A DNA stretch of 21,374 bases from JAGOUY01 sp964541725 (GTDB lineage Bacteria; Patescibacteriota; Patescibacteriia; 2-12-FULL-60-25): contig CAZIQG010000014.1 of NCBI GenBank assembly GCA_964541725.1, positions 1 to 21,374 of the forward strand, given 5' to 3'. Below, in pieces: positions 14,264-20,606 of the stretch (position 1 is its first letter; each line of letters begins with the position of its first letter). Made by a program: the position numbers and the translations under genes. Below the pieces are notes generated by a model. It searched no databases and was not told where the DNA came from. It saw only the letters and a list, made by a program, of their open reading frames with translations.

Positions 14264-14824
14264 TCAGTGGCGGCTGTGACTGCGCTTGGCCCGGGCGGCG
14301 TGGGGCGCTCGGCCGTGGTGGCGCCGCGCGTACTCGATGACCTGCACGAGGCCGATCGCGCGCGGGTTGAGCGCCGCGGCGACCGGGTCGGTCATGCGCG
14401 GGTGCGCCGACGTCATGATGCGGATGTGCTGCAGCTCGCCGACCGCGGCCTGGGCGGCGGTGAGGCCGTGGCGGCTCGGCTCGGTGCAGAGCACCGTCCG
14501 GCCGTCGACCTGCCATGCGACTTCGTCCTCGTCGCAGCCGATCTCCGTGAGGCGCGACATGATGTCCGTGAGCGCGTGGCCCGACGTCCGCCACAGGAGC
14601 GGCGCGTCGCGCGTGGCGGTGACGAGCAGCTGGCGCTGCCCGTCGACCACTACGAACGGGTCGCTGTCGGGCGAGGGCTCGGCCGCACGGGCGACCGCCG
14701 CGACCACGCCGCTGGTGACGGTCGGGGTCGGACGACCCTGGCCACGCGCGGGCGCGGGGAAGAGAAGGAGAAAGGCGAGAAGGAACGGGAGGAAGGTGAT
14801 CGAGAGACCGATGAGACGGTACAT
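14264..14824 (-). CDS. GC-rich secreted protein of unknown function
   Basis: The frame encodes 186 residues. The first ~29 form a classic signal peptide: MYRLIGLSITFLPFLLAFLL, then a short AxA-like cleavage region PAPARGQ. The mature protein contains two Cys (GCDEDEV and TVLCTEP) that could form a disulfide, and a basic, His-rich tail. A Shine-Dalgarno AGAGG sits 6 nt before the ATG. The composition is striking: 47 of 60 bases at 14281-14340 are G or C, against 26 of 60 at 10441-10500 in the ABC-F gene, which suggests acquisition. Long plus-strand frames over the same DNA lack these signals. I do not recognise a family. Confidence 0.7.
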   Translation of the reverse strand: MYRLIGLSITFLPFLLAFLLLFPAPARGQGRPTPTVTSGVVAAVARAAEPSPDSDPFVVVDGQRQLLVTATRDAPLLWRTSGHALTDIMSRLTEIGCDEDEVAWQVDGRTVLCTEPSRHGLTAAQAAVGELQHIRIMTSAHPRMTDPVAAALNPRAIGLVQVIEYARRHHGRAPHAARAKRSHSRH

Positions 14825-14874
14825 GGTGAACCTCTTTTGGGGGAAAAAGCGCTTCTTACGGCGCGAGTTGATGG

Positions 14875-14891
14875 ATGATCGAATCGATCAT
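14875..14891. other. 17-bp palindrome in the secreted-protein leader
   Basis: ATGATCGA-A-TCGATCAT is a perfect palindrome around one central base, about 50 nt upstream of the ATG at 14824. It could be an operator or RNA hairpin. The rest of the long leader (14825-15058, minus strand) also contains GTCGAC inverted repeats (14933-14938 with 14963-14968) but no convincing gene. Confidence 0.4.
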
Positions 14892-15064
14892 TCGGTTCCC
14901 GTTCGCGTGAGCGATGGGCTGCCGGGGCGTGATGTCGACACCTTTGTAAAGGGTTTATGTGGGTCGACTTCAGGCCGAACAGCTCATCACAATGGAGTCG
15001 CGCTCTCTGCCTTCTTTTGGTGGGCGGTTGTAAGGTTCAGGCACCGTTACATCCTTGAAAGAAT

Positions 15065-15093
15065 ACTATATCAGAAAATGCCAAGATTGTCAA
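15065..15093 (-). promoter_or_regulatory. Strong promoter reading towards the secreted-protein gene
   Basis: On the minus strand a perfect TTGACA (15093-15088), a 17-bp spacer and TATAGT (15070-15065) preceded by TGA make the best consensus promoter in the window. The start near 15058 leaves an untranslated leader of about 234 nt before the ATG at 14824. Confidence 0.75.
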
Positions 15094-15111
15094 GAGGGGA
15101 TATGAGTATTT

Positions 15112-15157
15112 TAGGCTAAGATTAGACAAAAAATAGTGGCTAATCTTAGCCTATTTT
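15112..15157 (+). terminator. Long hairpin between divergent promoters, terminator-like on the plus strand
   Basis: A perfect 14-bp stem (15112-15125 with 15140-15153) has a 14-nt loop and TTTT on the plus side. No plus-strand gene lies directly upstream, so it may isolate the NUDIX promoter from read-through, terminate an unseen RNA, or be a regulator site. Confidence 0.55.
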
Positions 15158-15203
15158 GAGAAGTATTTCTACACGACGTCTGCCTCTCGGACGATCTTCG
15201 ATA

Positions 15204-15212
15204 TGTTATAGT
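15204..15212 (+). promoter_or_regulatory. Extended -10 promoter of the NUDIX gene, leaderless
   Basis: TGT-TATAGT ends 6 nt before the ATG at 15219, so transcription should begin at or next to the start codon. Confidence 0.6.
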
Positions 15213-15218
15213 AAAATC

Positions 15219-15662
15219 ATGAAAGAACGTTTCAAAGTCATTAGCGCCGTCTATCTTATTTTGCAGAAAGATCATCGTATCCTTCTATCTCGTCGTGTGA
15301 ATACAGGATATTGCGATGGGATGTATGGACTACCCTCCGGCCACGTTGAAGAAGGGGAGTCATTGATATCCGCCATGATTCGTGAAGCAAAAGAAGAAGT
15401 TGGGATCGATGTTCGACGAGAAGATCTAGCCTATGTTCATTGCGTGAGTCGTTCTGCGGCAGATGGTCATCGTACCGATCACATTTTTACCATTCACAAA
15501 TGGGAAGGTGAGCCCACCAACCAGGAGCCAGAGAAATGCGACGATCTTTCCTGGTTTGCTGTTGATGCGTTGCCGGAGACGATCATTCCCTACGTTCGTC
15601 GTATTGTAGAGGCGGTTAAAAACGGAGTGACATACGCCGAAGAGGGTTGGGATAAAAAATAA
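15219..15662 (+). CDS. NUDIX hydrolase
   Basis: This 147-residue single-domain NUDIX enzyme carries the complete box GHVEEGESLISAMIREAKEE followed by VGI. It matches G-x5-E-x7-REUxEExGU, with the Glu residues that bind Mg2+. The family cleaves nucleoside diphosphates linked to another moiety; members of this size often act on oxidised or modified dNTPs or on ADP-ribose. The substrate cannot be read from the sequence. The start at 15219 is set by the extended -10 box; the upstream frame to 15156 crosses that promoter. The stop codon overlaps the T tract of the convergent neighbour's terminator. Confidence 0.92.
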   Translation: MKERFKVISAVYLILQKDHRILLSRRVNTGYCDGMYGLPSGHVEEGESLISAMIREAKEEVGIDVRREDLAYVHCVSRSAADGHRTDHIFTIHKWEGEPTNQEPEKCDDLSWFAVDALPETIIPYVRRIVEAVKNGVTYAEEGWDKK

Positions 15663-15695
15663 AAGAGCTCGTGAGAGGGGAGTATCTCAGCGAGC
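15651..15695 (-). terminator. Intrinsic terminator of the minus-strand unknown gene
   Basis: On the minus strand GCTCG and TGAGA (one bulged C between them) pair with TCTCA and CGAGC around an 8-nt loop, followed by TCTTTTATTTTTT. The T run covers the last codons and stop of the NUDIX gene. Confidence 0.75.
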
Positions 15696-15718
15696 GAGGG
15701 AGAGAGGAGTATGATTGT

Positions 15719-16375
15719 TTAATAGATGTCGGTGCCAGGCGCCCAGCGGGTGTCTTCGATGCCGAAGAACAGGCCGTTACTGGGACTGAATTTATAGCGC
15801 GTGCAGCGATCCTTGTACACGCCCTTGTCATACCAGGGCGTCTCAGGCGGCGACGCCACGGCGCAGGAGTCGAGAATGGCCTTCCGAAGAAGCTGCTCCA
15901 CCAGCTCGACATCTGTGGGGGTGCGCATCACCTCGAGGGAAGCGAGGTCTCGCAGGGCGGTCCAGTAGACGTGCGTGAGTCGGTGGAACCCATCCGCCGT
16001 CACGCAGGAAATGTTCAGGTATTTCGCGATCGTCCAGTGAGAGATCGGGGTCTTGGGAGTATCTCCCAGCAGCTCGTCGAAGGTCCAGTGCCGTGTGGGC
16101 GTGTGATTCTTCGCGAACGCGACGCGTTCCCGGATAGCGTCGATGCCATCATGCAGCCACTCCTGGGTCAGCCGCTTGATGACCTCTCCATTCCCCAGCG
16201 CTTCACGCAGGGCGTCGAGAGCCTCTCGCGCCACCTCCCGCTCTTCGGATGTCGCAGCTTCGGCGGTTCCGCGGGAGCAGAACGCCTCCACGAACTTGAG
16301 GAGGAAGATGTATGATTCGGGTCGTGTTGCGTCGACGCAGTGTCGTCTGACGGTCTCTGGATCGGGAAGACTCAT
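15719..16375 (-). CDS. Conserved-looking protein of unknown function
   Basis: The frame encodes 218 residues, mostly charged and helical (for example EEREVAREALDALREALGNG), with no signal peptide or membrane segment and a Trp/Tyr-rich C-terminal part. No known motif is recognised. A Shine-Dalgarno AGGAG lies 7 nt before the ATG, and a good terminator follows the stop. A TTGACA on the minus strand (16460-16455) with a weak TAAGAA 17 bp on may be its promoter; that -35 falls between the bcp -10 box and start codon. The composition is GC-rich like the other Shine-Dalgarno-led accessory genes here. The plus-strand frame over the same DNA (15671-16315) has no such signals. Confidence 0.65.
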   Translation of the reverse strand: MSLPDPETVRRHCVDATRPESYIFLLKFVEAFCSRGTAEAATSEEREVAREALDALREALGNGEVIKRLTQEWLHDGIDAIRERVAFAKNHTPTRHWTFDELLGDTPKTPISHWTIAKYLNISCVTADGFHRLTHVYWTALRDLASLEVMRTPTDVELVEQLLRKAILDSCAVASPPETPWYDKGVYKDRCTRYKFSPSNGLFFGIEDTRWAPGTDIY

Positions 16376-16448
16376 CGTCGTTCTCCTTATCCGCTCGATG
16401 GCACCATGCCACCACAGGATGCGGATAGTTCTTCTTACGTATTTTCTA

Positions 16449-16457
16449 TGGTATTGT
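16449..16457 (+). promoter_or_regulatory. Extended -10 promoter of bcp
   Basis: TGG-TATTGT ends 8 nt before the ATG at 16466, the same geometry as at 1423 and 7112. It overlaps a possible -35 of the divergent gene. Confidence 0.5.
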
Positions 16458-16465
16458 CAATGCAT

Positions 16466-16909
16466 ATGTTGCAACCAAACACCCCAGCCACCGGCTTTTC
16501 CTTGCTCGCGCAAGACAATCAGGCCTACACCCTCGAACAATTCAAGGGTAAGTGGGTTCTTCTCTATTTTTATCCAAAGGATGATACCCCAGGCTGTACC
16601 AAAGAGGCGTGCACCATCCGCGATCAATTCGCTGATTTTGAAAAACTCGGCATCGTCGTGTTGGGCGTGAGCGCGGACACAGCGGAGCGCCACAAAGAAT
16701 TCGCTGACAAATATCATCTTCCATTTCTCTTACTCGCGGATACAGAAAAGACCACCATCAAAGCCTACGGTGCCGATGGCTTACTGTTCACGAAACGTAT
16801 TTCCTATCTCATCAATCCTGAAGGGATGATCGCGCAGGTCTATCCAGATGTCGATCCTGTCAGCCATGCCGGGCAAATCTTGCAAGATGTCCAAGCAGCC
16901 ATGAAATAA
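16466..16909 (+). CDS. bcp: Thioredoxin-dependent peroxiredoxin, BCP/PrxQ type
   Basis: This 147-residue enzyme reduces hydrogen peroxide and organic hydroperoxides with electrons from thioredoxin. The motif YPKDDTPGCTKEAC holds the peroxidatic Cys (TPGC) and, five residues on, the resolving Cys, the arrangement of atypical 2-Cys BCP/PrxQ proteins. The C-terminal part follows the family (ADTEKTTIKAYGADGL, RISYLINPEG). The frame is open upstream to 16340 with ATGs at 16448 and 16460, but the family N-terminus (MLQPNTPATGFSL) and the promoter box favour 16466. It heads a co-directional run with idi and two further genes. Confidence 0.93.
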   Translation: MLQPNTPATGFSLLAQDNQAYTLEQFKGKWVLLYFYPKDDTPGCTKEACTIRDQFADFEKLGIVVLGVSADTAERHKEFADKYHLPFLLLADTEKTTIKAYGADGLLFTKRISYLINPEGMIAQVYPDVDPVSHAGQILQDVQAAMK

Positions 16910-16928
16910 TAAAATACCGAACTCCTGT

Positions 16929-17498
16929 ATGTCCCAGGTTGAATACGTCGTCTTAGTCGACGAACAGAACAATATTCTTGGCACGATGCCAAAGTCCGAA
17001 GTGCATAGCGCACAAACGCCACTCCATCGCGCGTTCTCGGCCTTTATCTTTAACGGAAAAGGTGAGCTCCTTCTTCAGCAGCGCGCCAAAACCAAAAAAA
17101 CCTGGCCACTCGTGTGGTCCAATTCCTGCTGTGGACATCCAACCATTGAAGAATCGCCCGTCGAAGCAGGGAAGCGCCGGATTGGATTTGAATTAGGATT
17201 AGAAATGGATGACCTTATCGAAATCGCTCCCTATCGCTATTGCTTCACCCGTTACGGCGTGATGGAAAACGAAATATGTCCCATCATCGTCGCCAAGACC
17301 GAACAGCCTCCCATGCCGAATCCCGACGAAGTCGAAGCCATCAAATGGATGGATTGGCCTGCGTTTATTGCTGACACGCATCGTCACCCCGAGAATTGGT
17401 CTGAATGGTGTGTCGAAGAAACGGTGATTTTAGCAAATAGTGAGGTATTCCGTGCGATGTGGGAGAAGGATTGGAACTTAGAACCATTTTGGAAATAA
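16929..17498 (+). CDS. idi: Isopentenyl-diphosphate delta-isomerase, type 1
   Basis: This enzyme interconverts isopentenyl and dimethylallyl diphosphate, the two isoprenoid building blocks, using Mg2+/Mn2+. The 189-residue protein has a NUDIX-like fold. The motif SNSCCGHP contains the catalytic Cys and a metal-binding His, and MENEICPI contains the catalytic Glu. FIFNGKGELLLQQRAKTKKT and the WMDW near the C-terminus are also family features. Length is close to E. coli Idi (182). It lies 19 nt after bcp; TAAAAT (16910-16915) could give it its own start. No other isoprenoid gene is in the window. Confidence 0.95.
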   Translation: MSQVEYVVLVDEQNNILGTMPKSEVHSAQTPLHRAFSAFIFNGKGELLLQQRAKTKKTWPLVWSNSCCGHPTIEESPVEAGKRRIGFELGLEMDDLIEIAPYRYCFTRYGVMENEICPIIVAKTEQPPMPNPDEVEAIKWMDWPAFIADTHRHPENWSEWCVEETVILANSEVFRAMWEKDWNLEPFWK

Positions 17499-17504
17499 TA
17501 CTCT

Positions 17505-18185
17505 ATGAGTGAAATGCCTCGTCTTGAAGGATCCAAGATGCAACGTCTTTCTGAAAACGTGGTGTATGACGACCTTTGGAAAAAGGCGCATGCGTTGACG
17601 AAGAGGGTGGAAAAAATACGAAAAACAGCAAAAAATACGGAAGAAGTGAGTCATGCAGTCGATAGAGAGGTCAGAGCGTGGATGGACTCTCTGGAAACCG
17701 CAGAAGACGCAGATAGGGTTATCCATGTCTTACCTGTCAGTCCTCGTCAACAAGTTGGAGGGAAAATCTTTATGATGAAATCTGGGGCGTCGATATACGT
17801 CACCGAAGCGAATCCTTACACGGAATTTTTGCACTCGGAAGGGGATATACAAGACCCAAAAGAAAAACTCCTGTTCCTTTCCCCAGGGGAAGCGGATCGT
17901 TTATACGAAGCGACGGATGGAATGCAAAATATGGATGGACTCTTGGGCAAAGAATGGCGCATGATTGAGCCCGGGTACGGGATGCGCGTCTTGCTTATCA
18001 GTCCAACCGATTTACGCGTTAAACTTACGGTAGACAGGGAAAGAGATGTATTTACCCTCACGCCCCTGCCCTCCTATGCTCGTGACATGGACGAAGAGTT
18101 AAAACAGCAAGCCATTTTTCTCGTCGAAACACCCGTCGAGGAGGTTGTTGCCTGCTCACCTCGACAAAATGCCCAAGCTGCGTAA
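17505..18185 (+). CDS. Unknown protein downstream of idi
   Basis: The frame encodes 226 residues and starts 6 nt after the idi stop codon, so the two are almost certainly co-transcribed. The N-terminal ~70 residues are helical and charged (KKAHALTKRVEKIRKTAKNT), and the rest appears to be a mixed alpha/beta domain. No signal peptide, membrane helix or catalytic motif is recognised. A peptidase-like gene follows 11 nt on. Codon use resembles its conserved neighbours, so the gene is likely native. I cannot assign a function. Confidence 0.75.
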   Translation: MSEMPRLEGSKMQRLSENVVYDDLWKKAHALTKRVEKIRKTAKNTEEVSHAVDREVRAWMDSLETAEDADRVIHVLPVSPRQQVGGKIFMMKSGASIYVTEANPYTEFLHSEGDIQDPKEKLLFLSPGEADRLYEATDGMQNMDGLLGKEWRMIEPGYGMRVLLISPTDLRVKLTVDRERDVFTLTPLPSYARDMDEELKQQAIFLVETPVEEVVACSPRQNAQAA

Positions 18186-18196
18186 AGATAGGGTTC

Positions 18197-19198
18197 ATGT
18201 CTGATTTATTAGGCTTAGCCATAAAAAACCTGCGGGACACGCTTGGACTCGCGCTTGAATATTCGCCGGAGCATGCGGCCTTAGTTTTATTTGACGAGGA
18301 AGATGCGCTTACGCGCTTACTTGTCGAAGCGTATCGTGTTGTGTTGCCTACAGCAGAATTTGTAAAGGTGGCAGATGCTACGGGGGATGAAATTCGCGCC
18401 AAGTTTAAGGCCATGCCAAGAGGGGGGATTGTTATTCTCGTGCAGTCAACGAATTTTCGTTTAAATGAATTCCGGTTTCGTTTAGAGATTTTTGCTTGTG
18501 GCCTTAAAACCATTGAACACATCCATCTCAACCGCATGTCAGAGGAGCAGTGGCCCACCTACCTTGAATCCTTGGCATACGATCCGACCTATTTTCGTCC
18601 TCTTGGTCATGCCCTCAAGCAACGCCTTGATACCTGCAAACGTGTCACGGTGAAATGCGGAGATGCAACCCTCATCTACGAAAGCCCGATGGAAGAGGCC
18701 AAATTAAATGTGGGGGATTACAAAGGCATGACAAATGTCGGCGGCACCTTTCCGATCGGAGAAGTCTTTACCGAGCCAAAAGATTTGAGCAAGACAAACG
18801 GAGATCTCCTTGTCTACGGCTTTGCCGGCATGGATCATTTAGTGCAATTACATGACCCTTTTCCTGCCACCATCCGCGAAGGAATTTTTTACGCGCCACG
18901 CGCCCCGCAAGCCTTTCAAGAAATCTTGGCCATGGTTCGCCTGCAAGAACGCATGCTCGTGCGTGAATTTGGCTTAGGCCTAAACCCTGCCATGGGACGC
19001 ACCCGCATGGTCAACGATATTACCGCCTACGAACGCATGACAGGTCTCCACCTTTCTCTTGGCGAGAAACATGGTGTCTATAAAAAACCAGGTTTAGAGC
19101 CAGGTAAGACACGCTATCACGTCGATATTTTTGTGGCGGCGGATCAGATAAAAGTAGATGACGAAGTGGTGTTCGAAGCAGGAAAGTATAGGGTATAG
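18197..19198 (+). CDS. M29-like metallo-aminopeptidase
   Basis: The 333-residue protein resembles the M29 (thermophilic aminopeptidase AmpS/PepS) family, mainly in its C-terminal half. Candidate metal ligands in family order are Glu in FPIGEVFTEP, Glu in VREFGLGLNP, Glu in ITAYERMTG, His in GLHLSLGEKHG, and His/Asp in RYHVDIFV. The N-terminal half is shorter than in typical ~410-residue members. This suggests a divergent subfamily that may have altered specificity. It should be a cytoplasmic dinuclear-metal exopeptidase. It is the fourth gene in the bcp-idi run. Confidence 0.75.
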   Translation: MSDLLGLAIKNLRDTLGLALEYSPEHAALVLFDEEDALTRLLVEAYRVVLPTAEFVKVADATGDEIRAKFKAMPRGGIVILVQSTNFRLNEFRFRLEIFACGLKTIEHIHLNRMSEEQWPTYLESLAYDPTYFRPLGHALKQRLDTCKRVTVKCGDATLIYESPMEEAKLNVGDYKGMTNVGGTFPIGEVFTEPKDLSKTNGDLLVYGFAGMDHLVQLHDPFPATIREGIFYAPRAPQAFQEILAMVRLQERMLVREFGLGLNPAMGRTRMVNDITAYERMTGLHLSLGEKHGVYKKPGLEPGKTRYHVDIFVAADQIKVDDEVVFEAGKYRV

Positions 19199-19276
19199 GG
19201 AGAGGAGTCTTGCGCGTTTTTCAGTTTTAGTATAGGATCAATCACCCTCTGTGCGTCTCAGCGCATGGGTTGAGGG

Positions 19277-19750
19277 ATGGGAGAAAGGGTAGGAAGAGTG
19301 TCGGAAGAACAGAGAGTATCTGATTCAGGTGATCTACCTGAATGGATGAACGAGCCGATATCGACATCGATGGTAAGGAGACGCGAGCTTACTATTTCTG
19401 CCCACTGTATATTGCAAGTAGGGGAGTACATAGAGCAGTATTACTGCACGCAGTCACGCAAGCTGCGTCTTAGTTGGTGTATTGTCGGGAAAGATGTTTA
19501 CCGCGCGGCGTTTACCTGGGGTTCGAGAATATATCGTTTTGAGTTCGATCTGAACGGAGACTGGCGACTAGAACGTTCGATGGATGACGACGATACAGTT
19601 CCTCAACCGTATCATGAAGTGGCCTATGGAGTGCTGGCCAAGCGCGCGAGACATATCAGCTATGCGCCGATTGCGGCTGGAGACGGTGAGGTGGAAGATC
19701 TCGTTACGTTCCTTCTCTGCGAACTCTTGCAAAAGGTAAATATCAACTGA
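19277..19750 (+). CDS. Unknown protein upstream of the hammerhead ribozyme
   Basis: The frame encodes up to 157 residues with several Trp, Tyr and Cys, and no signal peptide, membrane helix or recognised motif. The start is uncertain; in-frame ATGs at 19277, 19346 and 19370 are possible, none with a clear Shine-Dalgarno. A possible -10 (TAGTAT or TATAGG, 19228-19236) precedes it. The stop lies 32 nt before the ribozyme, and no terminator is seen between this gene and the HAD gene, so a dicistronic transcript cut by the ribozyme is plausible. Confidence 0.55.
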   Translation: MGERVGRVSEEQRVSDSGDLPEWMNEPISTSMVRRRELTISAHCILQVGEYIEQYYCTQSRKLRLSWCIVGKDVYRAAFTWGSRIYRFEFDLNGDWRLERSMDDDDTVPQPYHEVAYGVLAKRARHISYAPIAAGDGEVEDLVTFLLCELLQKVNIN

Positions 19751-19764
19751 TTGCTCCTTCTCTC

Positions 19765-19782
19765 GGACATACCCCTATGTCC
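19765..19782 (+). other. Hairpin abutting stem III of the ribozyme
   Basis: GGACATA / TATGTCC is a perfect 7-bp stem with a CCCC loop. Its last base is immediately followed by the 5' strand of ribozyme stem III, so the helices could stack. There is no T run, so it is not an ordinary terminator. Confidence 0.7.
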
Positions 19783-19836
19783 GTTGCCTCTGAAGATGTG
19801 CGCTTCACTGATGAGTCCCATAGGACGAAAGGCAAC
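19783..19836 (+). ncRNA. Hammerhead ribozyme, type III
   Basis: All parts of a hammerhead are present in order. Stem III 5' strand is GUUGCC (19783-19788). U19789 then pairs with the last A of GAAA, and C19790 gives a CUC cleavage triplet, with the cut after 19790. Stem I is UGAAG / CUUCA (19791-19795, 19803-19807) with loop AUGUGCG. The core CUGAUGA is at 19808-19814. Stem II is GUCC / GGAC (19815-19818, 19823-19826) with loop CAUA. The core GAAA is at 19827-19830, and the stem III 3' strand GGCAAC at 19831-19836. No pair is mismatched. The open helix is stem III, hence type III. It ends 8 nt before the HAD start codon. Self-cleavage would leave a 54-nt leader beginning with the stem I hairpin and a 5'-OH. 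GAAAGG, a weak Shine-Dalgarno, is partly inside stem III and would be freed on cleavage (inference). Confidence 0.93.
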
Positions 19837-19844
19837 AGTTTTCT

Positions 19845-20507
19845 ATGCATTCGATTGAGTCTTTAAAAACACAGTTGGCGAACCATGATCGTCCTGGGTT
19901 AGCGTTGGATATTGATGACACGTTATCTGTCACAGGGAAGCATTGGTATAACGCGATGAAAGAGTTGGCGGGTGATCCAGGCCTCACCTATGAAGAGGCG
20001 GTCAAAACACACGCCGGTCGCTTGCAGCAATTACCTGCCTGGAAAGACCATAAGGGGATAGATGAGTGGGTGCGCGCAACGTTGCATCAGGGTGAATTCT
20101 ATCTTGATTTGGATGTGATGGAGCGAGCATTGGAACGGGTGCGTGAGGTGCATTTGCATATTCCTATTCACGCCTATATCACCATGCGGCCAACGAGCGT
20201 GATCGGGCAAACGGTACAATGGTTGAAAAAACACGGATTCCCGGACTTGCCGGTCTTAGCACAACCTCCAGAATTTCCTCTTGAACAACGACACGCCTGG
20301 AAAGCGCAAGCAATCACCCAACTCTATCCAGAAATTCTCGGGATCGTAGACGATGACCCTGGGGTGATCGATCATTTACCGGCGGACTATCCTGGCACGA
20401 TCTTTTTCTTTGGACGCGACACGCACCCACGCCAAGATAAACGACTCATTCCTTGCAAAAACTGGGATATTGTGTACGAATCGGTCAAAGAATGGAAGAA
20501 GAAATAA
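19845..20507 (+). CDS. HAD superfamily phosphatase/nucleotidase-like protein
   Basis: The 220-residue protein has all four HAD motifs: I, LALDIDDTL with the nucleophile Asp and acid/base Asp (near residue 22); II, the Thr of YITMRP (near 108); III, the Lys of HAWKAQ (near 150); IV, IVDDDP (near 165). A cap domain is inserted after motif I. Such enzymes hydrolyse phosphomonoesters through an aspartyl-phosphate; nucleotides or sugar phosphates are likely substrates, but none can be chosen from sequence. The 5' untranslated region contains a hammerhead ribozyme, so expression may depend on RNA self-cleavage. No promoter is evident between the preceding gene and the ribozyme. The gene ends within its own terminator. 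Confidence 0.88.
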   Translation: MHSIESLKTQLANHDRPGLALDIDDTLSVTGKHWYNAMKELAGDPGLTYEEAVKTHAGRLQQLPAWKDHKGIDEWVRATLHQGEFYLDLDVMERALERVREVHLHIPIHAYITMRPTSVIGQTVQWLKKHGFPDLPVLAQPPEFPLEQRHAWKAQAITQLYPEILGIVDDDPGVIDHLPADYPGTIFFFGRDTHPRQDKRLIPCKNWDIVYESVKEWKKK

Positions 20508-20530
20508 CGCCGACCTGGCGTTATTTTAAA
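20502..20530 (+). terminator. Intrinsic terminator overlapping the HAD stop codon
   Basis: A perfect 10-bp stem (20502-20511 with 20517-20526) has the loop GACCT and ends in TTTT; the TAA stop codon (20505-20507) is part of the stem. Confidence 0.88.
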
Positions 20531-20542
20531 ATCTCTTCACCC

Positions 20543-20571
20543 TTGTCCATTTTATTATTTTGTGCTGAGAT
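20543..20571 (+). promoter_or_regulatory. Duplicated promoter, first copy
   Basis: TTGTCC and TGAGAT are 17 bp apart; the spacer contains ATTTTATTATTTT (20549-20561), which recurs at 21226-21238 before the next gene. Confidence 0.55.
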
Positions 20572-20606
20572 ATTGAGCATACGCTCGCAAAGAAAGGATA
20601 AAGCGT

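Noticed and set aside
14258..15119. Long plus-strand frames opposite the secreted-protein gene
   Set aside because: High GC makes long antisense frames common. Only the minus frame has a signal peptide, Shine-Dalgarno, upstream promoter and downstream terminator.
15671..16315. 214-codon plus-strand frame opposite the unknown gene at 15719
   Set aside because: No start signals, and it would run through a terminator hairpin; the minus frame has AGGAG and a matching terminator.
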